64,000 nucleotides of DNA from Linanthus parryae (GCA_023055425.1 JALGPY010000035.1:1-64000); one strand, 5' to 3'; positions 1-11,073 are shown, numbered from the stretch's first letter. The notes: a model not told the origin generated them from the letters alone. Made by a program: numbers and translations.

Positions 1-690
1 ATTTGTTGGACCTGAGATTCCACAATCACTACTTCTGCATCTGTTTAAGGACTGCAACTCGGGCGGGGCTGGCTGGGTCACCCTTGTCCAAGTCCGAGCT
101 CGAGTTCTGTCGGGCTTGCCCAAGCCCAGCCCGGGTTAGGAGCATCGTCACTCCGTTCAAGCCCAAATTCAAACAGACTAATTCGGGTTCAGATTGAATT
201 CGGGCTAGTCCATTAAACAAAATAAATTAACATAACTATCACATTCAATTCAAGCATAATTTGTCCGTCCCCTCCAAGTTAAGTTAATAACTTGCATATA
301 AAAATATATACCGAATGTAGACACTTTAATTTTTATTTATTTAAGACTAAAAATTAATGATTATATATTGATAGAGTAAATTAAAAAATGATCCATTTAT
401 ACAAGAGAATACTTATAAATACTTGGTGAAAAAAATCTATTAGTTAAAAACATAAACATAATTAAAAATATAATTAATAGAAAAATAATATATTCTTGAT
501 AAATATGATATATAGTACTCTCAAAATATAACATTTATGGGTAATGTGTATACAAATCGGGCAATTCGGGCTAGCCCGTTGTTTAATAGTCGTACCCAAG
601 CCCGACCCTAATTGAAATTCGAGTTGAGAATTTTTGTCTGAGCCCGTCCAAATTACTCAAAACATGTGTCCAAGCCTGAAAATTCTCAGT
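1..690. repeat. Diverged GGGCT/AGCCC-rich dispersed repeat
   Basis: GC-rich words of the GGGCT/AGCCC type cluster at about 60-145 and 555-650 and flank an AT-rich core. The opening near 52 (GACTGCAACTCGGGC) resembles the 'gggctgcaaacgagc' ends of a common plant hAT-like repeat, and similar words recur near 12053-12233. I could not define clean termini or a target-site duplication. No gene is visible. Confidence 0.35.
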
Positions 691-699
691 TGACTTTTT

Positions 700-945
700 T
701 CACCTGTAATTATGTCATTTTGACCCAGTGATTTGAATTACAAAACAATGCATTTTTTGACGATTTTTCGTGGTGTTGTGGAGCAAACTTTATTCTACAA
801 GACCATGAAAAGATTATCAAAGTTTTGTATCATTTTGCTAATCATCAAATCACGGGATCAAAGTGACCCGAAGAATATTGAAAAAAAAAATCAATTGGGA
901 AGTTTCAAGCGAAACAGTTGTAGTACTTTTTAACCCCCACTCTAG
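700..945. repeat. Dispersed repeat related to 63640-63835
   Basis: A block reading 'gtcattttgac..gtgattt..caaaac' followed by 'ccacaa/ctacaagacc..gattatcaaa' recurs in diverged form near 63640-63835. No coding potential or clean ends were seen, so this is probably an old transposon fragment present at both window edges. Confidence 0.3.
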
Positions 946-1184
946 TATATTTATACACTAGCATCGGTGCCCACGCGATGCGTGGAAAGTAGAAATAATA
1001 ATGTAGAGAAATAATTTGATATTAGATAATGTATGTGAACTTAATAAAATAAATAAATAATTAGAACATGGGGGAGTGGGTTGTGAGTTGTAACTTCCAT
1101 GATCTAATTACTGATGAGGGTACTTTGGGAAGAACAAATGTTTCACCAAAGTGGGGTGTTTGCATATATTATTAGTATAGATAC
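943..1184. repeat. Possible MITE with CCACGCGATGCGTGG hairpin
   Basis: Begins near a TAGTATATTTATAC word and ends near ATTAGTATAGATA. It contains the near-palindrome CCACGC-GAT-GCGTGG at about 971-986, a word I associate with dispersed plant repeats. The termini match only loosely and no duplication was confirmed. The stretch 1191-1618 after it shows nothing I can name. Confidence 0.3.
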
Positions 1185-1618
1185 TGTAAAGTTCGAACTA
1201 CTCCAAAAAAATAAACTAGCCTGAGAAAGTCTTGAGTGACAGGGTCATGGCCCAGAAGACGAAGTACACTGTATTTCCCAGATACCAAACTTAAGACCTC
1301 CAAGCGAATTGCTTAATAGCTTGTTGTGTCGCGGAAGTATTCCCCTCAACAAACTTGTAGAAATCAGAAGCTGACCACAAGAGACCGCTAACCGGTTTAT
1401 GGTTACATAGTTATGAATTATGATAAGCAAGGGTTTCCCTTTCTTTTCCGGAATTTGTCCCTGATTTTGGCTACCTTTTAGTCCAGGAAACAACTTAGCA
1501 AGATGACCCAACCAGTCAGCAACACAATTAGAACTAGACCATCGAATCCATTAAATTGAAGAACACTTCCATTTACAAAACCACAAAACATACTTTAGGG
1601 GTAGAAAAACAAAAGCAA

Positions 1619-1705
1619 TCATGTCCCTAACAGCAAGCCATCATACAACCAATTCCTCATGATCACAAAAGCCTGTTCTGCATCTCCATCTTCCTCGGCG
1701 ACCCC
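1619..1705 (-). pseudogene. Out-of-frame ancestral C-terminus of the hydrolase
   Basis: Minus-strand reading frame that continues the family-typical C-terminal helix (DGDAEQAF, then RNWLYDGLL) beyond the point where the annotated frame leaves homology, ending in TGA at 1619-1621. It overlaps the last codons and 3' UTR of the gene as annotated. It fits a single-base deletion in the GGGTCGCCGAGG stretch around 1697-1708, or an assembly error there. Confidence 0.65.
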
Positions 1706-4402
1706 GGCCGATGCGCGAAACCATGACCTCTCCCTTTAAAAATCACAACCTTAGACAACCCATTCTCAACTCTCTTCTCAATATCTTCTAGGGCACTGAC
1801 CCTGCAAAGCGGGTCTTCGTCGCCCGCAATGAACAATACAGGCACCTTCACATTTGCAGCCACCGACGGGTCAATCCTTGTGCCATAGAACGAAACGCCA
1901 GTGCCAAAACACGCACCTTGGTCACGAGCTAGAACATCCACAACTTTGCCACCACCAAAGCAAAACCCAATCAAACCAAACTTCTTAGAGATCCCTGCAG
2001 CTAGAAATTCATCCACCATCCATTTTGTGGATGCTGTGATGTCTTTCGCAATCCTCTCCGGTGTTTGGTCGGCAAGCCATATCTCAAAGAGCTCTTTGGG
2101 TCTGTCTTTAGCCCATGGATCCCCGCGAAAAAGATCTGGAACTAGAACACTAAACAGTGGGGATTATATGTAAAGCTCTAAGAAAATTGTAAGAAAAAGG
2201 GTAATTGACACTAAACCTACATGTAAAATGTATTTTGGGACACAAAACCGCGTACAGTTTTAATTTCCCATTACAACCTCCTGCAATATACACCCGTGGG
2301 AAACTTAGCTCCAAACTGATAACAGGGATTAAATCTCTAACGGAAATTCATCACATGCTAGCTATATAGATGAAGAAAAGGCAACTTCAAGGACCATCAC
2401 GCGGTCAATTTCCGTTAGAAATTTAACCCCCATTGTCAATTTGGGGTTATGTGTCCCACAAATGTATATTGCAGGAGGTTGTAGTGGGAACTTAAAAGTG
2501 CAAGGGGTTTTGTGTCCCAAAATGCATTTTGCAGATAGGTTTAGTCTATTACCCTAAGAAAAATGGAAATGATGGGTGATGATTAGATACGTACTTGTAA
2601 CCATTGCAAGCAACGCGATACGCAAAGTCTCTAGTGGAAGAATCCTCAAACCCAAAAATGTCAGATAAGAGCAAGATGCCGGTTTCATTATTGTTCTTCA
2701 CCGCCGTGCAAAGATAAGCTTGGATACTGTCGGCTCCCTCCCCTATGGAGATCTCCACTCCATTGACTAGCTCACAGGCTTCGTCATCCGTGCTGTCTTC
2801 GACTTGAACTTGGCTGCGCGATACTTTATAGGAAGCATGTCTCGCAGAAGATAGCGAGGGTTTTCTGGAATTTGTAATAGCTGCTTCCCTGGACAATAAC
2901 TGAAGCTTTTGTAGTCAAAGGTGTATGCTAGACAAGATATAATTGTACTTTTGTCAGACAGTTTCATCAGATCATATAATAGAAACTGGAATATGAAGTG
3001 AAATTCTGTTACATGCTCGATAGCCTTTTCTATGATGCATAGATTTGCTCGCCCGCTAGGCCTCATTGGGTTAAGTTGTGAGAAGAGGGGTGAAGGATAT
3101 GGCAAGATATCCTTATCCCCTCTTCTTATATCTTACCCAAACAAGGCCCTATGGTAATTTCATAGTCTCCTGGTGCAGTTCTAGGACTAGTCCCTTCTTC
3201 TTTTCCAAGTCATATCTATGCAAAACTTAATGGAATTCGGAGTCTGAGAAGAGTTGAGACTCAAAACCTATGCAACATTTTATATATCCACTCACTTTGC
3301 ATCAGAGGTGCAGAAGATGTGCACGGTTGACAGAAGTTTCATGGAGATGCCTTCATGACTGCGAAAAGTTCCCTAAGAGTTGAGGAGCAGGGAAAGGCCA
3401 ACATATTCACCAACCTAAACTATGTTGTGGCTACGACCAAAGATTTTGGTTTCGTTTGGCACTCAAATGAAGTGCAGTATAAGTGCACCTTCCACGCATG
3501 TACTTGAATGATAACTTTGTTAAAAGATGAGTGTAAGAGCACAATCTTCGAGATAGTTCATTTAACTTTTGGCTTGACAAACCAATTAGAGTAAGCTGCA
3601 TCAAATTTGGCAATAGACTCCTCTAACCAAACAAAGTACCAATTAAGTTATCCTTGAAGTTCCTACAAGACAAAACCAACTCAGTTTAAGTGTGATCATT
3701 AAATATGGAGTGAGTGTTGTCTAGAGTATATCGCGTGTCTGCTTCTTAAACAAAGCGGAACTTTCTCAACTGACATCCTATTGCCCAGGTCGTGGAAGTC
3801 AAGAACTGTAGTGTGTGTATGACCGCATTGCTGGCTCTTATCTCAAAGGATCTCTATGTTCTTGACCATTTTGTATGCTTGGAATGTGGGATTTGAGTAG
3901 GAAAATGAAAGAAAACCGAGAATCTTGGAACCATGTTTTTGTTTTCTTGGTATGCACTCACTGGCCGAGATCATTGAAGTGGGTTTTGCCTCTCCCAGCA
4001 GACGAAAACCCGAAATCCCTAGTCAAATTCTGTCTACTCAGCTTACAGAAAGAAAATGATGAATCTTGGGCACAACCAAACCCAAATGAAGGATTCATAG
4101 ATTGTTTTCCAACATAATTCCAAGAAAATCCTAACCCTAAAGAAGCCCAGATTCAATATCACTACCAAAAACCCATTTCAGCAGTGAACCATCAAAATAA
4201 CCCATTTCAGGTAATAGCCATTGATGCTCATAAATGTCATCTTCTTCAAACTGATGAAACAGTGTCGAGAAAAACTTACCCATAACCGCCGTGGAGGAGA
4301 ATTAAAGGCTGAACAAGAGAATTGACAACGGCGGTAGCGGTGGCTGAGGAAGCAGTTGCCGGTTGACGAAGCCGGGAACAAAGGGGTTGAGGTTAACCCC
4401 AT
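1663..4402 (-). CDS. Dienelactone hydrolase family protein, predicted plastid-targeted (3 exons, C-terminus frameshifted)
   Basis: Alpha/beta hydrolase of the dienelactone hydrolase (carboxymethylenebutenolidase-like) family. Exons on the minus strand: 4402-4280, 2899-2595 and 2149-1663, all GT-AG, with phases that agree, giving 304 codons. Exon 1 starts at a true ATG and encodes about 41 residues rich in Ser, Arg and Cys with almost no acids, like a chloroplast transit peptide. The mature part has the family order: GFCFGGG with the Cys nucleophile, then GDEDPL with the Asp, then GHGFAHR with the His, so the triad is complete. Just after the His the frame departs from the family. Another frame continues with AEEDGDAEQAF and RNWLYDGLL to a stop at 1619-1621, suggesting loss of one base. 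The present product loses its final helix. The natural substrate is unknown in plants. Intron 1 (2900-4279) is 1.4 kb with nothing recognised. The exon 2 acceptor was chosen on phase and is the least certain junction. Confidence 0.85.
2199..2554. mobile_element. MULE-type MITE with about 95-bp TIRs inside the hydrolase intron
   Basis: A 356-bp element beginning GGGTAAT and ending ATTACCC, with terminal inverted repeats of about 95 bp that match at most positions. It is flanked by a perfect 9-bp duplication TAAGAAAAA at 2190-2198 and 2555-2563. A 9-bp duplication with long TIRs is the hallmark of Mutator-like elements. It fills 356 of the 445 bp of intron 2, so the ancestral intron was about 80 bp. 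It has no coding capacity. Confidence 0.92.
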
Positions 4403-4741
4403 TTCAATGCCCCCGTCTCTCTATCTCTCTCAACCCACTGTTGTTATTGATTGCACGAAACAAAACCCAGATCTCAGAATCGATAAAAGAATTGAATGGC
4501 AACGATGAAATCTCCACAAATATCCAACGGACCCTTTTCTTTCAGTGTTTTATTCATTTCCAGAAGATAAAAAGCTGGGCCTCACTTGGAGCAAGTTCAA
4601 AACATTCTCTCATTAAATCGACCAACTTGATTAAATATTCTTTATCACTTAATTAACATTTTTTTTAAATTAATTATTAATGCATTTTATCATCCACAAT
4701 TCATTATATAACCGTCATTCCAAACAAACAAAATCGTTGAT

Positions 4742-4781
<40 letters not shown>

Positions 4782-5011
4782 AAACAAACAAAATCATGCT
4801 CAAAACACCTCAATTAAGTAGCAAAATGATTTATGTAGCAACGCAAAAATATGCAAAATTTAAAATAACCGAAAAAGTGACAGAAAACTTCATGTTCATT
4901 TCCTTCCATTAACATATTATTTATCGCCTCATCTCAGTAGCACATAGCCGGCTTCAATTTCAACGGCAATACGCTCAGAGGCTCTGAATAAACAAGCTAT
5001 AATTGATAATA
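4403..5011. other. 5' flank of the hydrolase gene with poly(A) tract
   Basis: Upstream of the minus-strand ATG at 4402. A CT-rich leader-like stretch lies at about 4408-4440, then AT-rich DNA with an A-run of about 37 bases at 4744-4780. No other gene or element with defined ends was seen before the Copia LTR at 5012. Confidence 0.4.
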
Positions 5012-5202
5012 TGTTATGAAACTTGTATTTGGGCTTATGGTGAATATCCACCATAGTGGGTAGCCCATGTTTTATGTTTTAGGATTAGGCTTATTAGTCC
5101 ACCCTAATATCTATATAAAGGGTGTAGGGTTGGAGACTATTTTACACACATCAATAAGATCTCTCTTATTGTCTCTCCCAATTACTTCTCTCATTCTTAA
5201 CA
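5012..5202 (+). repeat. 5' LTR of the young Copia element
   Basis: 191 bp, starts TGTTATGAAAC and ends TTCTTAACA. A TATA-like CTATATAAAG lies at about 5111-5120, a plausible promoter for the element RNA. It differs from the 3' LTR at two sites (near 5038 and 5083). Confidence 0.95.
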
Positions 5203-5221
5203 CGTTATCAGCACGACGCTC
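5203..5221 (+). promoter_or_regulatory. Putative primer binding site, not the usual iMet type
   Basis: Directly after the 5' LTR comes CGTTATCAGCACGACGC. It lacks TGGTATCAGAGC, the iMet-complementary site used by the Sirevirus at 22063. I recall similar TTATCAGCACGA words after the LTR of other plant Copia elements, but cannot name the primer tRNA with certainty. Confidence 0.5.
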
Positions 5222-5937
5222 TGAAATTTCAAGATTCACCAAACAAACTCAGTCCGAATCAGAAAATCAGTCCGGAAGAAAAAGAGAGGTACAATTTTTT
5301 CTCTTTACTTCTTATCTTCATGGTTCAGACCTAAGTAATAGGTTGAATCATTCCCTCACCAACCATATGGGATGGACAGTTCTAGAAAGGCTTTATGTGC
5401 TCTACGTGTAACATATACTGAATGCTTTTTGCATAGGGTTTCTAGAACAAAACTCATTAATCATGTGGTCTAGAACTTATATGACGTTGGCCTTGTTAAG
5501 ATCACGATGTGAAAAAAAAAAAAAAAGAGTCAAGATCTCTATGTTAGTTGGAATCTTTATTTCTTCTAAAAAAAAGAATTTAAAGTCTTATGAGTAACGA
5601 AGTTATGATGAGTTTATAATTTTTTTTTAAAAAAAAAATAGATCTTGGCTATCACTAGACTATGTTTTGTGTTTATCTAACTCTCGTTCATGTATGTTAT
5701 TGAACAATTTTATTGTAGTAGTTTAACCACGACCGGTTTGTAGAACAGTTGGTCCAAATAACTTTTTAACTTAAATGGAGGTTATATAACTAAGCTTAAG
5801 CCTAAGAACTAGCTGCTATTTGATTGATATTATCAGTATTTTTTTTTCTTCCTCCCTACATTGTCGATCTTGATACTGTGAAGAAACTTTTAATTGATGA
5901 TATATGGTGTTTAAGATGTTGACACGCATAAGTCATG

Positions 5938-6615
5938 ATCCGTACCCGAAGTTATGGATTATATTAAGCATTAATCGTAACCTGAAGTTGCGATAATATT
6001 ATTTATGACCCAAAGTCGTATATTTAATTACGTCTCCTGAAGAGATGTCATATAATTATGTTAACCTCCTGAAGAGGTTATGTTTTATTATGTTATTTTA
6101 TTCAGTTTGACCTTTTTTTTTCATTTCGTAATGATGTGATTGTAACCTGAAGTTACAACATAGCTAAACAAGCGCATCTAGAAGATACAGTTATTTTATG
6201 GCTTGTAATCCGAAGTTACAAACAAGCGCATCCAGAAGATGCAGCTATTTCATGGCTTGTAACCCGAAGTTACGTATTGTTAGATCTCCAGAAGAGACGC
6301 TTTTACAATTCTAGCCATTTTTTTCCAACCTCCTGAAGAGGTTGCAATTTGTTTATTTTATTATATTTTAATGTTACGCAGTTCTTTTCTTTTACATATT
6401 TCTATCATTTATTCATTATGGATCAAAAACACACCTCCTGAAGAGGTTCGTAATCGCCATGGATATTAAATCTGGCCATGTCATATGTACCCGAAGTTAC
6501 ATATTACATGATATCATAACTTGCAGTTATGAATATTAGAACCTGCAGTTCTAAAATATTTTGACGAGAAATCTCCTGAAGAGATAACTTATGATCCACC
6601 CTCCAGAAGAGGATG
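5938..6615 (+). repeat. Array of about 18 covarying mini-hairpins in the Copia leader
   Basis: Irregularly spaced units of the form stem (5-8 bp), 5-nt loop, stem. The loop is mostly CTGAA, CCGAA or CAGAA. Stems differ from unit to unit but keep pairing: TAACCTC/GAGGTTA (6062-6080), TTGTAAC/GTTACAA (6140-6158), CAACCTC/GAGGTTG (6326-6344), TCATAAC/GTTATGA (6514-6532), TTAGAAC/GTTCTAA (6536-6554), and an 8-bp stem with one G-T pair at 5974-5994. Weaker units fill the gaps. The array lies between the primer binding site and gag, on the element RNA. Confidence 0.85.
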
Positions 6616-6726
6616 AACTGCATTTACTGTTTATTTGTCATTATTATTAAATTTTTTTAATTAAAGTTACATTACTTGTCAGAACTTGTTAGTAACTAAG
6701 ATTTTTTTTATATAACATTGTTGTAG

Positions 6727-7161
6727 ATGTCATTTTTCATCAATCCTCAATTGGTCTCCGGTGTGGCCCCACCCCCTGAAGCGGGTGGAAGCGCATTCCC
6801 TGAAGTGAATGTTGCAGATTTACAAGTTCAGAATAATCCACGTGACCATGAATTCGGTCGTGGAAAACGCCAAAACAGGGGGAGAAAATTTAGGAAAAGA
6901 CAATACAATGCACCAGAAGTTGCAATTGGAGTTCCCCCCACAAATATAAATATTTGTCGTCGGTGTGGCACAAGTGGGCATTGGTTTCGTACCTGTCGTA
7001 CACCAAGGCACTTAGTTGCCCTTTACATGGCATCTCAAAAGGAGAAACCCGAGTTCAATCTCGTGGAATTTGAGGCACCACTCGCGGAGTTTAACGTTGA
7101 CGATCTCCGTTCCATTGAGACAGATTTTGACGCTATGATTGATGACACTACAAACTTTTAA
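6727..7161 (+). pseudogene. Copia gag, C-terminal part with CCHC zinc knuckle
   Basis: A 144-codon ORF from a true ATG. About residues 77-90 form a CCHC knuckle (CRRCGTSGHWFRTC: C-X2-C-X4-H-X4-C), the nucleic-acid-binding motif of Gag. Ahead of it is an Arg/Gly-rich basic stretch (GRGKRQNRGRKFRKR), and the tail is acidic. The capsid-like core (several hundred residues) that normally precedes the knuckle in Copia Gag is absent. Upstream DNA back to the LTR holds only the hairpin array and AT-rich sequence. The element therefore cannot make a normal Gag particle itself. The start is the only ATG that fits, but may be a remnant internal Met. Confidence 0.8.
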
Positions 7162-7356
7162 GAAGTCCATTAAATTTATTTGAAGTTTGATTTAGAATTC
7201 TTATTTCATCTATTTTAGAATTTTGAGTTGTGTTTTAATTACATTATCATTTGGGTTAGTATTTTTGGGCTATGAAATTTGAATAAGAGTTCTAGTTATG
7301 GATCATAATTTCGAATTTCTATTTACTTATAGATTGTATTTTAAATTATAGATATC

Positions 7357-7755
7357 ATGGTGATTGGCAAAGACACGTGTTTGGTGGATAGTGGAACCAC
7401 ACATACTATATTGCGCCATAAGGAGTATTTCTTGAATTTATCACTAGTTCAAGCAAATGTACATACAATTTCTGGTATGTCTAGTCTAATTGAGGGCTCC
7501 GGAAGAGCATCAATTATTTTGCCGGGTGGAACAATACTCCATATAAAAGAGGCTTTATATTCTAGCAAATCCAGCAGAAATTTGCTAAGTTTTAAAGACA
7601 TCCGTCTCAACGGATATCATATTGAAACTCTCGATGAGTACAATATGGAGTATATGTGCATTATTTCTAATACCTCATGCCAGAAGCATGTATTAGAAAA
7701 TTTCCTTCTTTATCCTCTGGATTATATCACACTTCTATCCAAGCAGTTGAAATAA
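7357..7755 (+). pseudogene. Copia aspartic protease and start of the GAG-pre-integrase region
   Basis: ATG-started ORF of 132 codons separated from gag by a 195-bp AT-rich spacer, in the same frame as gag. Residues about 9-13 contain the retroviral-type aspartic protease motif VDSGTT. The middle (GSGRASIILPGGT, then SRNLLSFKDI) matches the Copia protease to pre-integrase segment. The ORF leaves homology near 7700-7712 and ends at 7755, while the next part of the polyprotein continues in another frame from about 7705. A small indel has broken the polyprotein here. The spacer ends in TTATAG just before the ATG, so splicing between gag and pol is conceivable but unproven. Confidence 0.82.
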
Positions 7756-10700
7756 ATGCCGTTATGAAACCAAGTGATCCAGAAAAATTTATGCTTTGGC
7801 ATAATCGACTTGGTCACCCAGGCGCCACCATGATAAGGCGTATTATTGAGAATTCAATTGGACATCCCTTAAAGAACAAGAAGATTCTTTTACCAAATGA
7901 ACACCCATGTAATGCGTGTTCTCAAGGGAAACTCATAATACGACCTTCACCAATGAAAGTTGGTCTTGAATCTCCTAAGTTTTTAGAGAGGATTCAAGGA
8001 GATATATGTGGACCAATTCATCCACCTAGTGGTCCATTTTATCATTTTATGGTGTTAGTAGATGCATCTACTAGATGGTCACATGTGTGCCTGTTGTCCA
8101 CACGAAATGTTGCTTTTGCCCGTCTTTTGGGCATGATAATTAAATTAAGAGCACATTTTCCTGACCATCCTATAAAGTCGATACGACTAGATAATGCTGG
8201 TGAATTCACATCACAGTATTTTGATGATTATTGCATGTCAGTTGGTATACATGTTGAGCACCCCGTTGCCCATGTACACACCCAAAATGGTTTAGCCGAA
8301 TCTTTTATAAAAAGAATTCAATTGATAGCTAAACCTTTATTGATGAAAACAAATTTGCCCATATCTGTTTAGGGACATGCTGTTTTACATGCTGCCGCTT
8401 TAATTCGCTTGCGTCCTACTTCTTATCTTAAGAACTCCCATTTACAAATTGTACTTGGCCAACCACCAGATATTTCTCACCTACGTATTTTTGGGTGCGC
8501 CGTGCAAGTTCCTATTGCGCCACCACATCGTAGTAAGATGGGTCCCCAGCGGCGACTGGGTATTTATGTGGGGTTTGAGTCCCCTTCTATTATTAGATAT
8601 CTGGAACCCCTAACAGGGGATTTATTCCAAGCACGCTTTGCAGACTGTCATTTTGATGAGACAGTATTCCCGAAATTAAGGGGAGACAAGTCAGAGCCTG
8701 AAGCTCGACATGTAATTTCTTGGAATACTTCAACGATATCACACATGGATCCACGAACTAAACAGTGTGAATTTGAAGTCCAAAGAATACTTAAGCTGCA
8801 AAGCATAGCAAATGAAATGCCTGATGCATTTGTGGATACAAGTAAAGTTGTAAGATCCGATATACCAGCTGTGAATGCTCCAGCACGGATAACAGTCCCA
8901 GTAGGACAAGATTCGAGCATAAAAGCGAATGAATCTAGAGCACGCCAGAAGCGTGGAAGACCTGTAGGCTCAAAAGATTTAGTTCCTAGAAAAAGGAAGA
9001 TAAATCAAGCAACTGTAGTAAATCCAAGTGATTCTACAAAGACAAAAGATAACACCGATGTTGGTGATGAGTTCCCCAAAGTAATTGATCTAAATATAGC
9101 CCCTGAAGAGGCAATGGTACCTGAAAATCAAGAGATCTCGATCAATTACATATGTTCCGGACATATATGGGAACGAAGCAATGTTGTCATTGATGACACA
9201 TTTATCTTTAATGTTGCACTTGAGATAAGTGGTGACGACCACGAACCACGATCGGTTGATGAGTGTCAACGACGTGTGGATTGGCCAAAATGGCAAGAAA
9301 CAATACAGTCTGAATTAAAATCTCTAGCAAAGCGCAAGGTTTTTGGACCAGTAGTTCAAACTCCAAGTGATGTGAAACCCGTTGGATCAAAATGGGTATT
9401 TGTGCGGAAACGCAATGAGAAAAATGAGATTACAAGATACAAAGCTCGACTTGTAGCTCAAGGTTTCTCGCAGAGACCAGGCATTGATTATGAAGAAACA
9501 TACTCGCCAGTTATGGATGCGACAAGTTTTCGATTTTTAATAAGTTTAGCTGCATCCGAAAATTTGGACATGCAATTGATGGATGTTGTGACAGCATACC
9601 TATATGGGTCACTTGATAGCGATATCTACATGAAAATCCCTGAAGGATTTAAGTTGCCTGAAGCAACACAACCACGTAGTACATATTCAATTAAACTCCA
9701 GAGATCATTGTACGGATTGAAACAATCTGGAAGGATGTGGTATAATCGCTTAAGTGAATACTTATTGAAAGAAGGGTATGTCAATAATCAAATATGTCCT
9801 TGCATATTCATAAAGAAATCTCTTAAGGGATTTGTGATTGTTGCAGTATATGTAGACGATTTGAATATCGTCGGAACTCCTGAAGAGATTATTAAGACTG
9901 CTTCATATCTGAAAAAGGAATTTGAGATGAAGGATTTGGGAAAGACTAAATTTTGTCTTGGCTTACAAATCGAGCATTTGAAAGAAGGTATTTTACTTCA
10001 TCAATCTAATTATACTAAGAAAATACTTGAGAGATTTAGTATGGACAAAGCACATCCATTAACTACCCCGATGGTAGTTAGGTCACTTGATGTAAACAAT
10101 GACCCATTTCGTCCACAAGAGGATGGCGAAGAATTACTTGGTCCTGAAGTACCATACCTTAGTGAAATTGGTGCTTTGATGTATTTAGCAAATTGTACTA
10201 GGCCAGATATTGCATTTTATGTTAATCTTTTGGCCAGGTTAAGCTCAAATCCTACTCGCAGGCATTGGAATGGAGTTAAGCACATATTGCGGTACTTGCG
10301 TGGATCCCTTGATTTGGGATTATTCTATCCTAGAGGTTCATATGCTTCTCTAGTTGGATATGCAGATGCTGGCTACTTTTCGGATCCACACAATGCAAGA
10401 TCACAAACAGGATATTTATTCAGCTATGGAGGCACAGCAATATCTTGGCGATCAATGAAGCAGACAATGACAAAAACTTCTTCTAATCATTCTGAGATCC
10501 TTGCAATTCATGAAGCTAGCAGAGAATGTGTATGGCTGAGATCAATGGTGCATCATGTTAAAGAAGCTTGTGGATTATCATTCAACAAAGAAAGCCCGAC
10601 GCCATTACATGAAGACAATGCCGCTTGCATCACACAACTTAAGGAAGGGTTCATTAAAGGTGATCGCACTAAGCACATCTCTCCTAAGTTCTTCTACACG

Positions 10701-10850
10701 CATGAGCTCCAAAAGGAAGGCATAGTCACTATTCAGCAAGTACGATCAAGTGAGAATCCTGCAGATTTATTTACGAAAGCACTGCCAGCCTCAACATTGA
10801 AGCTACATATCCGAAAGTGTGGAATGCGCCATCTCAGGGAGTTTTTATGA
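7677..10850 (+). pseudogene. Copia pol: integrase, reverse transcriptase, RNase H, with one internal stop
   Basis: One open frame apart from a TAG at 8370-8372. Integrase: HHCC zinc motif (HNRLGH, then CNACSQGK) and the D,D,E core in QGDICGP, RLDNAGEF and NGLAESF, all present. The stop sits where the family has Trp before GHAVLHAAALIR, so it is one TGG to TAG change. Reverse transcriptase: KWVFVRKRNEK, KARLVAQGFSQ, LMDVVTAYLYG and the catalytic AVYVDDLN. RNase H: GYADAGY, NHSEILAIHEASRE, HEDNAAC, KHISPKFF, and the C-terminal ENPADLFTKALP. Apart from the stop and the upstream frameshift the enzyme domains look intact. Known role: copies element RNA into DNA and inserts it. The copy is probably dead in cis, although stop readthrough cannot be excluded. 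Confidence 0.9.
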
Positions 10851-10883
10851 TTGATGCTATCATGAGGGGGAGTCGGTATTCTT

Positions 10884-11048
10884 AGTGTTTGTACTCTTTT
10901 TCCTTCATCACGGTTTTTCCCATTGGGTTTTTCGTGATAAGGTTTTAACGAGGCAAACCATACCGGTCTCCCATCACCAATGTACTCTTTTCCTTAGTCA
11001 TAGATTTTTCCCACCGGTTTTTTCTTGACAAGGTTTTTAACGAGGCAT
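10884..11048 (+). repeat. Duplicated 3' motif of the Copia element (GTACTCTTTTTCC..AACGAGGCA, two copies)
   Basis: Two diverged direct copies, about 10889-10955 and 10981-11047. Each runs from 'tgtactcttttcctt' through 'ttttcccattgggtttttc'-like DNA to 'aaggtttt(t)aacgaggca'. In copy 1 the arms ATCACG and CGTGAT can pair. I associate this block with the 3' untranslated region of plant Copia elements. Its function is not known to me. Confidence 0.7.
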
Positions 11049-11061
11049 AGTCATGGTGATA

Positions 11062-11073
11062 TTCAAGGGGGAG
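11062..11073 (+). promoter_or_regulatory. Polypurine tract of the young Copia element
   Basis: TTCAAGGGGGAG directly abuts the 3' LTR at 11074, the expected primer site for plus-strand DNA synthesis. Confidence 0.85.

Noticed and set aside
5067..5411. 114-codon ORF over the Copia LTR
   Set aside because: It lies in LTR and leader DNA, is partly duplicated in the 3' LTR and has no similarity to known proteins.
5938..6615. CRISPR array or simple tandem repeat
   Set aside because: Units differ in stem sequence and spacing, there are no constant repeats with spacers, and the DNA is a plant retrotransposon leader.
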